A stretch of DNA of 64,000 nucleotides from Carallia brachiata (Eukaryota > Streptophyta > Magnoliopsida > Malpighiales > Rhizophoraceae), in contig JADCRB010000057.1 of NCBI GenBank assembly GCA_021464245.1, positions 440,370-504,369 of the forward strand, in the 5' to 3' direction. The position numbers and the translations under genes are program-made. Under the pieces are notes generated by a model. It was not told the DNA's origin, did no database searches, and was given only the letters and a program-made list of their open reading frames with translations. Numbering within the stretch: the stretch's first letter is position 1; every line of letters starts with the position of its first letter. Shown piece after piece: positions 30,108-43,676 of the stretch.

Positions 30108-31053
30108 GGAACTAGCAACTGTGGAAGAAAATAAAGCTAGCATTTATATACATATGTAAGAAAAAAAAAATGATTAAGAATCGTCCTTTGATGTTTGTGT
30201 AATGAATGCTTGATGATGAGGGCAGCAGTGATTTATGAGTAGAGTATTCTGCTTTTCTTCATGTTTTACTGATCTTATCAGTTGACATCTGATCTTCTAT
30301 ATTACTTCATCAGCAATTGTCATCGTGTATCCATGTCTACTTTTATTGCTAATACAAGGCCACTTTTTTATGTATCCATGAATCACAAATCGGGTGGTAT
30401 AAGTTTTCTCTCTCTAACCCACTCTTCATTCTCTCTGAAAAAGTCCTACGGCATTTTAGTTTTCTTTAAATCTAGCTCTACTTAAGACACCAAACGCCCT
30501 CCTCTGGCCGGATTTTCACCCTCTCAGCCGCAATCTGTGACGTTGACGCCGTGCCGCCTGCCACTACCTCCGCCGCCACCTAGGACTGCTCTGGTGCAGT
30601 TGAACATTGTGTTGCCGGTGCTGGAAATGAAACTTTCACTATTGGAGCCGCTGCTATCCGCGCAGCAGGCTAAGGCACCGCAAACAGTCCCACTGCCATG
30701 AATCGCACCACCGTCGCTATCCTTCCCGCCACCACCGCCTTCCTTAACATGACATAAATCACTTATTGCTCTCCTACATTTGGTTTTTTTTTTTTTGACT
30801 GTTCCTTAACTCAAAAGGTCCATGCATAGGATTCGTAATAGAGCTTCTGGGGGGTTGCTTTGGTGTCCTTATTTCGTTATTGGAATTTTACGGTACAATG
30901 TCAATCAAGAAGGCCAGGCGAAATGTAATTAAGCTTTCAATGGGACAACTCAATGTGTATCCAAACTCTTATCACAATCAAGTGCAAAATAATGAAAATC
31001 AAATACCAGTAATTTAACATTAACGTTAACAAAATTTTGCAAATGAAAGCTTT

Positions 31054-31271
31054 TAGTGGTTGCCGCAGCATGTGATGTTCATCAGCTTTCTTGTTAATGA
31101 GCTAAGCAACGTTTTTGGATTTATTTTGTAATGCCCCTCGCAAATTGTCATGTTGTGCTAGTTCAAGTAATAGCGTTGAAATAGGCAAGAATATTTCTGG
31201 AAAGGAACTAAATTTTCTGTAGCTGTCAACAAATCCTCGGAGTGTCTATCACGGTCGCTAGCACACTAGCC
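31054..31271 (-). pseudogene. NOP14 exon 13 fragment
   Basis: It matches exon 13 of NOP14 (45356-45634) over about 220 bp with scattered differences and frame-breaking changes. The splice acceptor is lost: GTGTGCAG has become GTGTGCGG on the minus strand. The flanks also match the NOP14 locus. 30840-31050 equals the sequence 3' of NOP14 (44620-44820), joined directly to exon 13 by a deletion of exon 14, and 31290-31680 equals part of intron 12 (45650-46180). It is a dead by-product of the segmental duplication. Confidence 0.8.
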
Positions 31272-31773
31272 CCGCACACCGCAGTTTTTCGCCAAGATTA
31301 GCAACTAAACTTAGAATCAAAGCTAGTGTGCTTTGATATCCTTGTGCCATATCAACTGAACTTAGATTTGCCAAGATTAAGTTCAGTTATAGATTTATGA
31401 CACTGGCTACGCCTTACCTGTGTGCAACACAACTGAATTGAGATTCAAAGCTGGACCAACAAGGCCGCACTAGCATGTGGCTAGGATTGCTTAACTCGTT
31501 TATAACCGAAAACAATCATAGAGGACCAAATGCAAAAAGGAGGGATGAACCAATCTCTAAATTCTAATGCAATGATACGAAACCTCATACCCACGCAAAA
31601 CTCAAGACATCTCCATAAAACAGCCTAGACTTCGTATTTGTTCAATACGAGTAGTCTTTATTCAATACGAGTCCTTCTATTAAATTGTCCGGTCTGAAGT
31701 GAAAGTCGGACCAAATCATGAGCCAGTTTTTTGTTGAATTGGCTGGTCTGATCCAGTTCTTACAATATTGGTC

Positions 31774-31830
31774 TGATTTTGAGAAAGACCCTGCTGGCTA
31801 TTTTTGCAACCTGCGCAAGAAGGAACTAGC
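31774..31830 (+). pseudogene. 3' fragment of the small membrane-protein gene, unit 2
   Basis: Only the last codons remain (GRSDFEKDPAGYF-type sequence ending LRKK with no stop in place). The 5' part is replaced by CCGGTCTGA-type repeat sequence that also precedes the fragment at 38832. Downstream the shared 3' flank resumes (GGAACTAGCAATTGTGGAAG). Confidence 0.75.
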
Positions 31831-34800
31831 AATTGTGGAAGAAAATAAAGTCAGTATTCATTTACATATATTTAAAAACATATCCTGCTTTTGATGTTTG
31901 TGTTATGAAAGGTCGATGATTGGGGTAGCAGTGATTTCTGACTGTGTTCTACTTTTTTTAATGTTTTCTATCTTATCAGTTCACATCTCGTCAGCTACAT
32001 GACTATTGGTAGCAGTATATTAGCTTAAAGCAGCAAACTACAAGCTTAAGGTTGAACAAATACACTAGTGCCGGTGGAACAAAACGGAAAGGCGAGAGAT
32101 AGAAAGGAAAAAGAGACAGGAGATTGGGTTCAAGCAAGCATCTTTTTTGTTTGTATAGGCATATATGTAATTGAATTACAAAGTCAAAAACCAGAGTGCA
32201 TGTTAACCATGCTTTAAGTACAATCTACCGTACTTGAATGAGTCTGGGTATGGATCCCGACTTTCAATTGTTCAAAACATTGCCAATTGAAATGAGTGAG
32301 AATTTTTTAAAATTACAATAAAATTTTTTGTAATTAAAAAAATTAATGAGATTTACTTTTCGCATTATTGTTGCAAAAGGTTTTAGAATCATTTAAAAAA
32401 ATGCTCTTGTTTAATTGGGATAAATATTCGAGCAAAACAAAATCGAGTTGTGCACTATTTCCATACATGAATAGTAGTTTAACTATTCCTACAAGCAACT
32501 ACCGACTCAAATCAAGTGATTACATGCTTACAAAAGAAATGGCCCCAAAATGGTGTCCCGTACTTGTCAGATTGATAATTTACAAATACATAAAAGAAAC
32601 TAACTAAGCTAACAAAAGATTACAATTGAACATATGCTTTGTGGGGAACCAAATCTTCCATAACCAACTTAACAGAATTTTGGAGGCTCCTCACAGTAGC
32701 TCCAATGTTCAATACGATTCTTCTCATCTTCTTAACTCATCAGCTATGAATTATGATCATGTATCCGCGTCTACTTATGTCTTGCCAATGCAAGGCTTCT
32801 TGTTAATATTATCAGCAAGTATTAAACTTTTTACAGAGTTGAGATCAGAAAAATACTAATCAATGAGCCAAATGCATTCAAGAGAATGTATAGAAGATAG
32901 TCTTTGTGCAAACTTATCTGGCCAACATTAATTGTAAATTAACCTATAACTAGGTGATCAAAGACTGAACTAAATGCTATTTGGAGTTGTTTGATTGTTT
33001 CTAAAGGAGCTACAGTAGTTGCTTAAGTGACGCAAGGAAATCGACGATTAGTGGATAGTAGAGAGAACGGCAAATAAAGTGATCTCTAGTTAAGTCATAA
33101 TTCAACAAACCAAAGGGTAGATGTTAAGAATATAAAGCAAGGAACGTTCATTATGCTAAAGCAACATTTCCCTTTTCCTTTTCTTTTTCTTTGAAGGGAC
33201 TTTACAAGGTTCCTTTTCCCAGAAGGAATCTTATAATGTTAGATTATTGACTTGTCTTTCTATCATAAGCATTTGTGGTGGGTTATTCCATGCATGCGTC
33301 AAAGTCACTAATATTTTTATTTTTATCGTGCTTGTTTTAATTGGTGGTCATTTTGTTCAAAGAAAAAGATTTGTTTAGAGTATACCCAGTGCAGAGATTT
33401 GTTCTTTCCGGGTGTACATCCTTTTCAGAATTCTCCCTTTTTCGACATTGCAATTTAACTGCACAAAGTTAATCTAGAAGTAAGAAACTAGCAACTGTGA
33501 AGATAATAACCTAAGAAATTCCCTATATAAAATAATCATGCTTTTGATGTTTGGTGTATTGAAAGTGCGATGATTTTGGTGGGGTAGGAGGAGTAGAAGT
33601 TTCTTCTCTTCGTGTTTTCTATTTTATCAGTTAACATACGATCTGCTACATGACTACATCAGTTAAGAACATGCATCCATTTCCACTTATTATGCTAATA
33701 CATTGCTTATCAGCAAGTACTAAGCCACAGAAGATAGTCTTTTGCAAACTTTTCTGACCAAGAAACTCAAAACTAGACTGCAGGAAAAATCACAGCAAGA
33801 GTATTTTTCTGCTAAAACATAATGTAAAGGTTGCATTGCATAGAAGAGAAAGACGGCTTAGAGATTTATGGGGCACTACGGTCCCCCTTTTTTTGATTGA
33901 TTGCCATTGATATGTAATGTGCATACAAAACTTAAGAGCACGAAAGACATCTGAACATTGTTCGGTTGCACACAACCACAACTTAAAGTGTACTTTGTCT
34001 ACCAATACAAACAATCATTAACTTTCAGCTGTGATTAACCACTTGTTTACAAAACAAACATCACAATATGGAATACTACTCTTAGACTAAGCGTACAAAA
34101 GATGACCAAAAGATTAAAATTGAACATTAAATAGCTGCTATAGAATAGCACATTAACTATCAAAACAGTAAGTCGAGAAGTATTTCTCTCCACAAGCTTG
34201 CATGTTCAAGGACCAATCTTCGTCTCCATCTTCAGTTTCAATGACAACCAGAGTAGTTGTCTAATTGACGCAGACTTGAGTCTGTGGAAATCCACGTTAG
34301 CCAGAAGAGGAGAAAACGGAAAATGGCAAATAAAGTGATCTTTGGTAAGTCATCGTCCATCAAACTAAAAAGTAGATGTCAATTAAAAATATTAAAATAT
34401 AAAGCAAGGAACTTTCATTGTGCTAAAGCAATATTTCCCTTTTCCTTTCCTGTTTCCTAGAAGGAAATTTACAATGTTGCTTTCCCTAAAGGAACCTTAT
34501 AATGTAAGGAATCCAAACCAATTTTAACTCGTCTTTCTATCATGTCCACAAACCAAAGGGTAGATGTAAAAAATATTAAGCAAGGAACTTTCATTGTGCT
34601 AAGGCAACATTTCCCTTTTCCTTTTCTTTTTCCTAAAAGTAACCTTACAATGTTTCTTTCCCTAAAGGAGGCGAGGCTTATAATGTTAGGGTTTCCACAC
34701 CAAATATTTGACTCGTCTTTCTATCATGAACATTTGTAGTGGGCCGATTCAAGTCATGCGCCAAGTCACCAATATTTTTTATTTTTATTTTTATCCAGCT

Positions 34801-35099
34801 TCTTTTAATCATTCAGTGTTCATACTGTTCAAAGAAAAAAAATGAAAGAACAAAAAAAATGGTGCGGTCGTAGATGTAGAACCCGAGTGCAGAAATTCCT
34901 TCTTTTGAGGGGTACTTCCATTCCAGAATTCTGCCTTTATCATTTTTTACCCTTATTTTTTACATTAACCTATAGTTAAACACATCAAATTATCTGTATA
35001 TATCAAATACTATTACATTTTATACATTAATATTTTCATATAATGTATATAAATACTAAATTTTTTATATATATAACATTAAATATTGATTTTATTTTT

Positions 35100-35400
35100 T
35101 TATCAAAAAAATGTAAGTAGAAATAGTGTCTTATAGATTCGTTAGATAAATTTGTTCAAATCTTTTTATCTGAGGTAGAATGCGGACGACTTCTTCTGTA
35201 CCTGCCAAAAGAACAAATCACGACAGGCCTATCAGAGATCACTGCAGAACCATTAAAAACCTTAGAGATTTAAAATAAATTTAGCCCTATCAAAAGATTG
35301 CGACAGAATTCGAACTTATGATTTCGCAAAAGTTAATTCAACTTCAATTAAATCGATTAAATTAATTAAACTACAAATCTTTGAATTTTCAATTAAATGA
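35100..35400 (-). mobile_element. Probable tRNA-derived SINE, unit 2/3 copy
   Basis: This is the positional equivalent of the segment at 28825-29110. On the minus strand it has an A box-like region near 35380, a B box-like AAGTTCGAATTC near 35315 and an A-rich tail near 35100. Being shared by all units, it predates the duplication. Confidence 0.42.
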
Positions 35401-36114
35401 CTGATTTTATTCTTAAACTTGTGCGCCAACAAGTTATATTGGAAATCCACGCCAAGGCAAAAGATAGAGGAAAAGGCGGTGGCTTGGGTTAGATTTTAGT
35501 GGCACTTAAAAAGTTAAAACTCTCTCGAGCCCAGTCAAAGGAGCGGACGTGGTGCAGTATAGGAGCAATTATTAATGACATTTGCTAACGAGTAAATTAT
35601 ATAAATATGTTTAATAAAAATATGTATAAAATATATAATTAATTTAATAATATTAAATAATTTATTTAATTTTTAAATTTTAATATATTTTTTATAATTT
35701 AACAATCTAAATTACTATGTATCAATTATATATTTACCCTTATGTGCTAAATAAAAGGGATTTTTGTTTCAAATTACAATTGGTATAGGTTATGGCTGAC
35801 ATGTTAGATCCATGTACACAATAATTTCCAATTAAAAAAAAAAAGTAATTTCTCCAATTTTTCTTTTGTATATTCTACACTAGGGAAGTGGGAAAGTTCC
35901 CAGTAACTACTTAGTGTTTCCAAATTCCAAAAGGTGGACTGCACAGCCACTGAACTTTCCAAGAAAATTGACTACCAAACTAGGGAAACCCCAATTTAAT
36001 GTAAAAAAATGGACTTAAAAACATTAGACTCTACAGTGGAGAGCACTGCACTGTAAATATACATAAACAACAACTTCAGATGTACCAAGTATTAGAGCAT
36101 AATAGATTTGCTTT

Positions 36115-36383
36115 GTGAAGAGTCCGTTTAGAACAAAGAATACATCTGGCAGCAACGACTCGTCCGAAACTATGTTGGTGGTTGCGACTATGTCCGTGGT
36201 TGCCGCTGTGCTTGGTGTAGCAGCTCTGGTGATAGTTGTAATTCGCTGTTCAGGATGCTGTTCCACCAACCAAAAGACCATGAAAGCACCTGGGAGAGAT
36301 TTCCGTATGCGCAGGTCTGTTTTTGAGAAAAAACCCTGCTGGCTATTTTCGCAACCTGCGCAAGAAGTAAGGAACTGGCTACT
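36115..36383 (+). pseudogene. Decayed copy of the small membrane-protein gene
   Basis: It aligns with the gene at 29871 but the start ATG is changed (AATGTCTGGC became AATACATCTGGC), the Ser-rich N-terminus and hydrophobic segment are altered, and a +1 slip (GAGAAAGACC became GAGAAAAAACC) removes the conserved ending. The upstream TATA box is mutated to TGTAAATA. The MKAPGRD motif is still recognisable. Neither transcription nor translation of the family protein is expected. Confidence 0.85.
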
Positions 36384-37145
36384 GTGGAAGAAAATAAAGC
36401 TAGCCTTTATATACATATGTAAGAAACAAAAATGATAGAGAATCGTACTTTGATGTTTGTGTAATGAATGCTTGATGATGTTTTACTGATCTTATCAGTT
36501 GACATCTGATCAGTGATTTCTGAGTATTTTCTACTTTTCTTCATGTTTTACTGATCTTATCAGTTGACATCTGATCGTTTACATGACTTCATCAGCAATT
36601 GTCGTCATGTATCCATGTCTACTTTTCTTGCTGTTATAAGCTCTCTCTCTCTCTTTCTAACCCACTCTCTCTACTCTTTTTCCCCACCGCCCCTTCTGGT
36701 CACTGCTCCATCTCCTTTCCTCCCCTCCTCTTCTTCCTATCTTATCTCACTTGGGACCAAAGGGTCCATGGAAGAGGTTGTGGATACAGTGGAATTTAAA
36801 CATGTGTTATTATAGCCCACAAATTGTGATCCACCATCGCCGGTCCAGTTCTGGCCATCGTAGGATGGACTTTGCCATTCAAAGGAACTGCAGTTCAGAG
36901 CAATATTTTCAAGGGGAGCACAAGTGGATGATCAGTTTTCTGATGAGCAAACGAATGTGCTCCAGTCGTGCAAGTAAACAAGGTACAAACAAAAGACAAT
37001 ATAGAGTGAGTAAGAGAGATTATTCTTGGTTTTTGCCAATTTTGTGGTATCTTTAATCTCTTGGCCATCTAAAACCTTGGTTGCTTAACAGGTACATTTA
37101 TTTGTCATACGAAAAATCAAAGTCGAACTCTCTATGTGGCCCTTA

Positions 37146-37755
37146 AGGGGGTATTTGGTTTTAACGTAGCTGATTGTTCATTGTTGATTGTTGTTGCTGA
37201 TTAGCATTACTGATTGCTTTTGTTGATGAATAAAATGAAATAATATTTAGTTAAATTAACCAAAGCTTTTGTTAATTAAACAATAATGGTTATTTTATAC
37301 ATTTCATTTATATTTTATTATAATAGATAATATTTTTATCTCTAATTAATTAAAATTAGTCTTATAAAAATATATCTTATGTATTTATAAATCAAAATTT
37401 ATAAAATGTGTGACATGAAGATAAACAATAATTTATAATAAATATTATTAATTTACCCATATTATTTTTTAGTATAACATTAAAAAAATAATATTATTGT
37501 AGTAAAAAAAAGGAAAAAGAGAAAGATAGGTGTTCAATGTTTATATATTGAAATAATATTATTTTGTAAGTTTTTATTTACAAATAAAATAACATTATTT
37601 CGCTATTTAATTTAATGTTGACCATATTTTTTTAATAAACACTAATTTATAGATTTATTAGCAACAGTAATACTTTAAAAAATAATTAAACACTATTTTG
37701 CCTTTTTTATTAATTTCATGCAACAAAGCAGTTATCAACGAAATCAAACACTCCC
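37146..37755. mobile_element. MITE, PIF/Harbinger (Tourist)-like
   Basis: It starts AGGGGGTATTTGGTTT and ends AAATCAAACACTCCC, imperfect terminal inverted repeats of the GGG(x)GTGTTTGGTT type. It is flanked by TTA on both sides (37143-37145, 37756-37758), as expected for PIF/Harbinger. The inside is AT-rich and non-coding, and it is absent from the other units. Confidence 0.55.
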
Positions 37756-38831
37756 TTACACTTGGTGCTACTTGCCTTGCCGTTGTGGGTTACGTCACCA
37801 ATGAGTAGTAGATTAGACATCGTATTTTGTGTTTCACATGAGATTTTGTACACTCAACCCAAACACTTGATAGTCAATAATGAATTACATGTTAAATTCC
37901 AACACCGACGCTCACATGGACTAAGGGCGTAAACAGAATAAAAATATTTCTTATTTGTGAAAACACACAACTAAAATAAAAAAATTAAAGATCTCTCAAT
38001 TATAAAAATTTTGATATTATATTGAGAAACTAACTAAACTTCAGATTGTATAATTTCTTTGACAAAATTAAACTACTAGGTTATATCAATGAATTTAGAT
38101 ATACCAAAAGCATTGTTAAGCTGAAATTTAAACAATTGTAGCCATCAGATCATGAGTAGTAGCTGCAATGATTATATCTTATATATATTTAATATATCGT
38201 ATAAAATAAGATAATATAGAATAAATTAATCTTATCTCGTGGTACTTTATATAATATAAAATTAATTATCATATACTATACTATTTCATATTATATATTA
38301 AACGCATTACATATTTTATATTATTCACTTAGCGAGGAAAAAATACAAAAATGAAACTGGCAAGCTTCATAATAATGGATAATAAAGTTCGGCCCAAAGA
38401 AAAATAGATAATAAAGAAAATTAATAAAAAAATAAAAGGAGCTGTGGGACCAAAATTGAGGAAAATGGGTGACAGCCATGCAATTTTTTAGGTTCATCGA
38501 TGTTGCCGAAGTGCCTCTGCTCACTGGAACTCCAGTGCTTGTTCCAAGTCTCCAACGCGGGTTCGATGCCTTGGGGCCGCAAGGTTTTTGTTAAATTTTC
38601 TAGGCCACGAATCGCCTTCACCTCCTAGACGCGACACATAATCAACCGCTCAACAAACCAAATTAGATCAAATTGGAAAAATGGTAACTGGTTCATTAGT
38701 TTATAATCAAACTGACCAATTCAACTGGTTTTAAAACAATTTTCAAATGTTCCGGTCTAAAGTGAAAGTCGGACCAAATCATGAACTAATTTTCGGTTAA
38801 ATTGATCAATCTAATTCAATTCTTAAATATC

Positions 38832-38890
38832 GGTCTGATTTTGAGAAAGACCCTGCTGGCTATTTTTGCAATCTGCACAAGAAGGAACTA
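38832..38890 (+). pseudogene. 3' fragment of the small membrane-protein gene, unit 3
   Basis: It retains SDFEKDPAGYF followed by a changed tail (cysteine in place of arginine, LHKK for LRKK), with no 5' part and no stop at the family position. It is the counterpart of 31774-31830, so this truncation happened before units 2 and 3 separated. Confidence 0.75.
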
Positions 38891-41800
38891 GCAATTGTGG
38901 AAGAAAATAAAGTTAGTATTTATTTACATATATTTAAAAAATATCCTGCTTTTGATGTTTGTATTATGAAAGGTTGATGTTGGGGTAGCAGTGATTTCTG
39001 ACGGTGTTCTATTTTTTTTTACGTTTTCGATTTTATCATTACACAAGTTATATGACGACTGATAACAGTATATTAACTTAAAGTAGTTTTAAAAAATCAC
39101 TCTCATTTCATTTAAGTAAATATACAAGTAAAACAAAATCAAAATATGTACTTTTTTTTATACTTAAATAGTAGTTTAACCATTTCTTCGAACAAAATAA
39201 AATCAAAATATGTACTTTTTCTATACTTAAATAGTAGTTCAACCTTTTTACAAGCAACCACCGACTCAAATCAAGTGATTACAAGCTTACAAAAGAAATA
39301 GCGTCAAAATGGTGTCCCGTACTTACCAGATTGACAACTTACAAAGACATAAAAGAAACTAACTAAGCTAACAAAAGATTACAATTGAACATATGCTTTG
39401 TTTGGAACCAAATCTTCCATAACCAACTTAACAGAATTTTGAAGGCTCCTCACAGTAGCTCCAATGTCCAATACGAATCTTCTCAGCTTCTTCAACTCAT
39501 CAGCTATGAATTATGACCATGTATCCGTGTCTACTTTTGTCTTGCCAATGCAAGGCTTCTTGTTAATATTATCAGCAAGTATTAAACTATTTACAGAGAG
39601 ATCAGAAAAATACTAATCAATGGGCCAAGTGCATTCAAGAGAAGGAATAGAAGATAGTCTTTATGCAAACTTATCTGGCCAACATTAATTGTTAATTAAT
39701 CTATAACTAAGTGATCAAAGACTGAACTTGATGCTATTTGGAGTTGTTTGATTGTTTCTAAAGGAGCCACAGTAGTTGTCTAATTGACGCAAGGAAATCG
39801 ACAATTAGTGGATAGAAGAGAAAAATCTTTGGTTAAGTCATAATTCAACAAACCAAAAGGTAGATATTAAGAATACAAAGCAAGGAAATTTCTTTATGCT
39901 AAAGCAACATTTCCCTTTTCCTTTTCTTTTTCTTTGAAGGAACCTTACAATGTTCCTTTCGCTGGAAGGAACCTTATAATATTAGGTATCCATACTAAAT
40001 TATTGACTCGTCATCTTTCTATCATAAACATATGTGGTGGGTTGTTCCATGGCATGGGTGAAGACACTGATATTTTTTTTTATCGTTTTACTCAGTGGTC
40101 ATTTTGTCCAAAGAAAAAGATTTGTTTACAGCATACGCAGCGCAGAGATTTGTTCTTTTCCGGTGTACATACTTTTCAGAATTCTCCCTTTTTCGTCATT
40201 GGAATTCACACTCCAATGTCAATCTAGATGTAAGAAACTAGCAACTGTGAAGATAATAACTTCAGAAATTCCCTATGTAAAATAATCATGCTTTTTATGT
40301 TTGGTGTATTGAAAGTTTGATGATTTTGCTATCTTATCGGTTGACAGACGATCTGCTACATGACCAACATCAGCTATGATCATGCATCCATGTCCTCTTA
40401 TTTTTCTAATACATTGCTTATCGGCAAGTACTAAGCCATTTAGAGAATTGAGGTCAAAAAATACTTAACAGAGTACGCATAGTAGATAGTATTGTGCGAA
40501 GTTATCTGGCCAAGATAACTGTTAATTAACCTATAACTGGGTGATCAAAGAACGAACTAGATGATTTTTTGGAGCTGTTTGGCCGTTTCTCCAGTAATTC
40601 ATTTTAACAGAAAATCAACTCAAAACTAGATTGCAGGAAAAATCACAGGAAGAGTATTTTTCTGCTAAAACATAATGTAAAGGTTGCATTGCATGGAAGA
40701 GAAAGAAGGCTTAGAGATTTGTGGGGCACTACAGTCCCCCCCCCCTTTTTTTTTGATTGATTTCCATTTATATGTAATGTGCATACAAAACTCAAGGGCG
40801 TGAATACAAGCTCGGTAGCTGTACTGAAATTAATAAAAAATTAATTTTTTTACTAAAATAATACTAAAAAAATAATATTTTAATAAATATGTATACTTTT
40901 TAATATAAAGAGATTAATATTTTATTCAATCTGTGCACCCAAAACCTAGTGCACACGAGAACTTAAAGTACGAAAGGACATCCGAGCCTTATTTGGTTGC
41001 ATACAACCATACCTTAAACTTCCGTCAAAAAAAAAAGACCATACCTTAAACTGTATTTTGTCTAACAATGCAAACACAGTCATTGACTTTCAGCTGTGAT
41101 TAACCACTTGTTTACAAAACAAGCATCACAATATGGAGCGCTACTGTTAGACCAAGCGTACAAAAGAGAAATTGAAATCTGACCAAAAGATTAAAATTGA
41201 ACATTAATTAGTTGCTATAAAATAGTGAAACTTTCAAAACCGAAAGTCGAGAAGTTTTTCTCTCCACAAGCTTGCATGTTCAAAGACTTATCTTCATCTC
41301 CATCTTCAGTTTCAATGACAACCAGAGTAGTTGTCTAATTGACGCAGACTTGAGTCGGTAGAAATCCACGTTAGCCGGAAGAGGAGAAAACGGCAAACAA
41401 AGTGATCTTTGATAAGTCATCGTCCATCAAACTAAAGGGTAGATGTCAGTTAAAAATATAAAGCAAGGAACTTTCATTGTGCTAAAGCAACATTTCCCTT
41501 TTCCTTTTCTTTTTGCTAGAAGGAAATTTGCAACGTTGCTTTCCCTAAAGAAACCTTATAATGTAAGGAATCCGAACCAAATTTTTATCTCGTCTTTTTA
41601 TCACGTCCACAAACAATGTAAAAAATATTAAGCAAGGAACTTTCATTGTGCTAAAGCAAAATTTCGTTTTCTTTTACCTTTCCCTAAAAGCAGCCTTACA
41701 ACGTTCCTTTTCCTAAGGAGCCTTATAATGTTAGGGTTTTGCACACCAAATTATTGACTCGTCTTTCTATCATGAACATTTGTGGTGGGCCGATTCAAGC

Positions 41801-42124
41801 CATGCGCCAAGTCACCAATATTTTTTATTTTTATTTTTATCCAGCTTCTTTTAATCAGAAAAAAAAAAATGAAAGAACAAAAAAAATGTTGCGGTTGTAG
41901 ATATAGAACGCGAGTGCAGAAATTCCTTCTTTTCTGGGTATTTCCATTCCAGAATGCTGCCTTTATCATTTTTTATCCTTATTTTTTACATTAACCCATA
42001 GTTAAACACATCAAATTATATGTATATATCAAATACTATTACATTTAACACATTAATATTTTCAGATAATGTATACAGACACTAAATTTTTTTTATATAT
42101 TTAATATTAAATATCGATTTTATT

Positions 42125-42425
42125 TTTTTGATTAAAAAAAAAGGATAAGTAGGGATATTGTCTTATAGACTTATTAGATAAATTTGCTCGAACCCTTTTA
42201 TATAATGTAGAATGCAGGCGGCTATTACTGTACCTGCGAAAGAACAAATCATAACAGGCCCAGTGGAGATCACTGTAGAGCTATTCGAAACTTTAGAAGT
42301 TCAAAATAAATTTAGCCCTATCGAAAGATTATGACAGAATTCAAACTTGTGATTTCACAAAAGGTAGTTCAACTCCAATTAAATCATTAAATTAATTAAA
42401 CTACAAATCATTGAATTTTCAATTA
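42125..42425 (-). mobile_element. Probable tRNA-derived SINE, unit 3/4 copy
   Basis: Third positional copy of the segment at 28825-29110 and 35100-35400. It has the same body and A-rich tail on the minus strand, with no obvious duplication at its ends. Confidence 0.4.
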
Positions 42426-42908
42426 AATGACTGATTTTATTCTTAGAACCTGTGCGCCAACAAGTTATATTGGAAATCCACGCCAAGGTGAAAGATCAGA
42501 GAAAAAGGGTGGCTTGGGTAAGATTTTAGTGGCATTTAAAAGTTAAAACTCTCTCGAGTCCAGTCAAAGGAGCGGACATGATGCAGTATAGGAGCAATAA
42601 TTAATGGCATTTCCTAAATAAGTAAGATTATATAAATATATTTAATAAAATACGTAAAAAATATATAATTAATTTAATAATATTAAATAATTTTTTTAAA
42701 TATAATATATTTTTTTATGATTTAACAGTACAAATTACTATATATTAACTGTACACTTACTAATATGTTAAATAAAAAATACTTTTGTTTCAACTTACAA
42801 TTGTTATAGTTTATGGCTGACATGGTAGATCCATGTACACAATAATTTCCAATTAACCAAAAAAAAAAAAGTAATTTGTCTAATTTTTCCAATACAAGTT
42901 TACACTAA

Positions 42909-43163
42909 GGCTGTGATTGAATTAACAAAAAAAATAAATAGAAAGTGAATAGAAAAAAAAATAAATAGAAAATATAATAGTAATGATAATATTATAATTG
43001 ATAAAAAGTGATGATTAAAAAATTGTGAAAAAGAATATAAATAGTAATTTATGAAAAAAATAAAAAATAAATACTTAAATTGATAAAAAGAATAAAAAAT
43101 AAATAAATAAATTTTTCTTTCGATTTTCCTTTCTTTTTTCTTTGAAAATTGCCGATCATGGCC
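42909..43163. mobile_element. MITE with TAA target duplication
   Basis: It begins GGCTGTGATTG and ends CGATCATGGCC, imperfect inverted ends, flanked by TAA at 42906-42908 and 43164-43166. The inside is AAATAAATAGA-rich. Other units have no insertion at this point. Confidence 0.55.
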
Positions 43164-43676
43164 TAAGTGGGAAACTTCCAAGTAACTACTGAAAACTCTC
43201 TGGAGTCCAGTCAAAAAGAGTGGTTGATGTAGTATTGGAGCAATTATTAACGACATTTTTAAAACAGAAGAGATGGTTAGTAATGTTCAGGGAATCACGC
43301 CAATAGTTAAAAATATATTAAATTTAAAATAATAAATAAATTATTATATATTATTAAATAACTTATATATTTTTTACATATTTTATTAAATATATCTATA
43401 TAATTAAGTTTTAAATTCAAACTTACAATTGGATTTGTTTCTAGCTGACGTGGGAAGTCGGAAAGTTGCAATTTTTCCAATCTACCTAATAATGTCTCCA
43501 ATTTTTCCAATGCATAGTTTACAGTACACCAGGGGTGTGGGAAAGTTCCAAGTAACTACTTAGTGTTTCGAAATTCCAAAAGGTTGACTGCATTGCACTG
43601 CCACTGAACCTTCCAAGAAAATTGACTGCCAAACTAGGGAAACCCAATTTAATGTAAAAAAATCGACTTAAAAGCA

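Larger units (their letters stand above)
29166..35450. repeat. Tandem segmental duplication, unit 2
   Basis: It begins at the shared block CGCCAAGGTAAAAAGATCAG. In order it contains a promoter block, an intact small-protein gene (29871), a GC-rich insert (about 30400-30800), a NOP14 exon 13 fragment with adjoining intron sequence (30840-31680), a 3' fragment of a second small-protein gene (31774), and the shared downstream blocks (32505, 33135, 34268, 34405, 34580). It is about 6.3 kb long and clearly homologous with units 1 and 3, though diverged by many indels. Confidence 0.78.
35451..42480. repeat. Tandem segmental duplication, unit 3
   Basis: About 7.0 kb. Order: promoter block (35790-36060), decayed small-protein gene (36115), a CT-rich insert (36640-36740), unrecognised sequence (36750-37140), a MITE (37146-37755), a GC-rich stretch (38480-38640), a 3' gene fragment (38832), then the shared downstream blocks (39258, 39875, 41344, 41460, 41630). 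The small frame at 36751-37056 matches nothing I know. Confidence 0.78.

Noticed and set aside
34150..34260. A minus-strand frame (VVIETEDGDEDWSLNMQACGE) in units 1-3
   Set aside because: It is broken in unit 1 and has no recognisable family or splice context; not reported as a gene.
36751..37056. 101-codon frame in unit 3
   Set aside because: No homology recognised and no counterpart in the other units; it begins in the CT-rich insert.
38480..38640. GC-rich stretch with GGGTTCGATGCC resembling a tRNA B box
   Set aside because: No box A at the right distance, no cloverleaf, no A tail and no flanking duplication.
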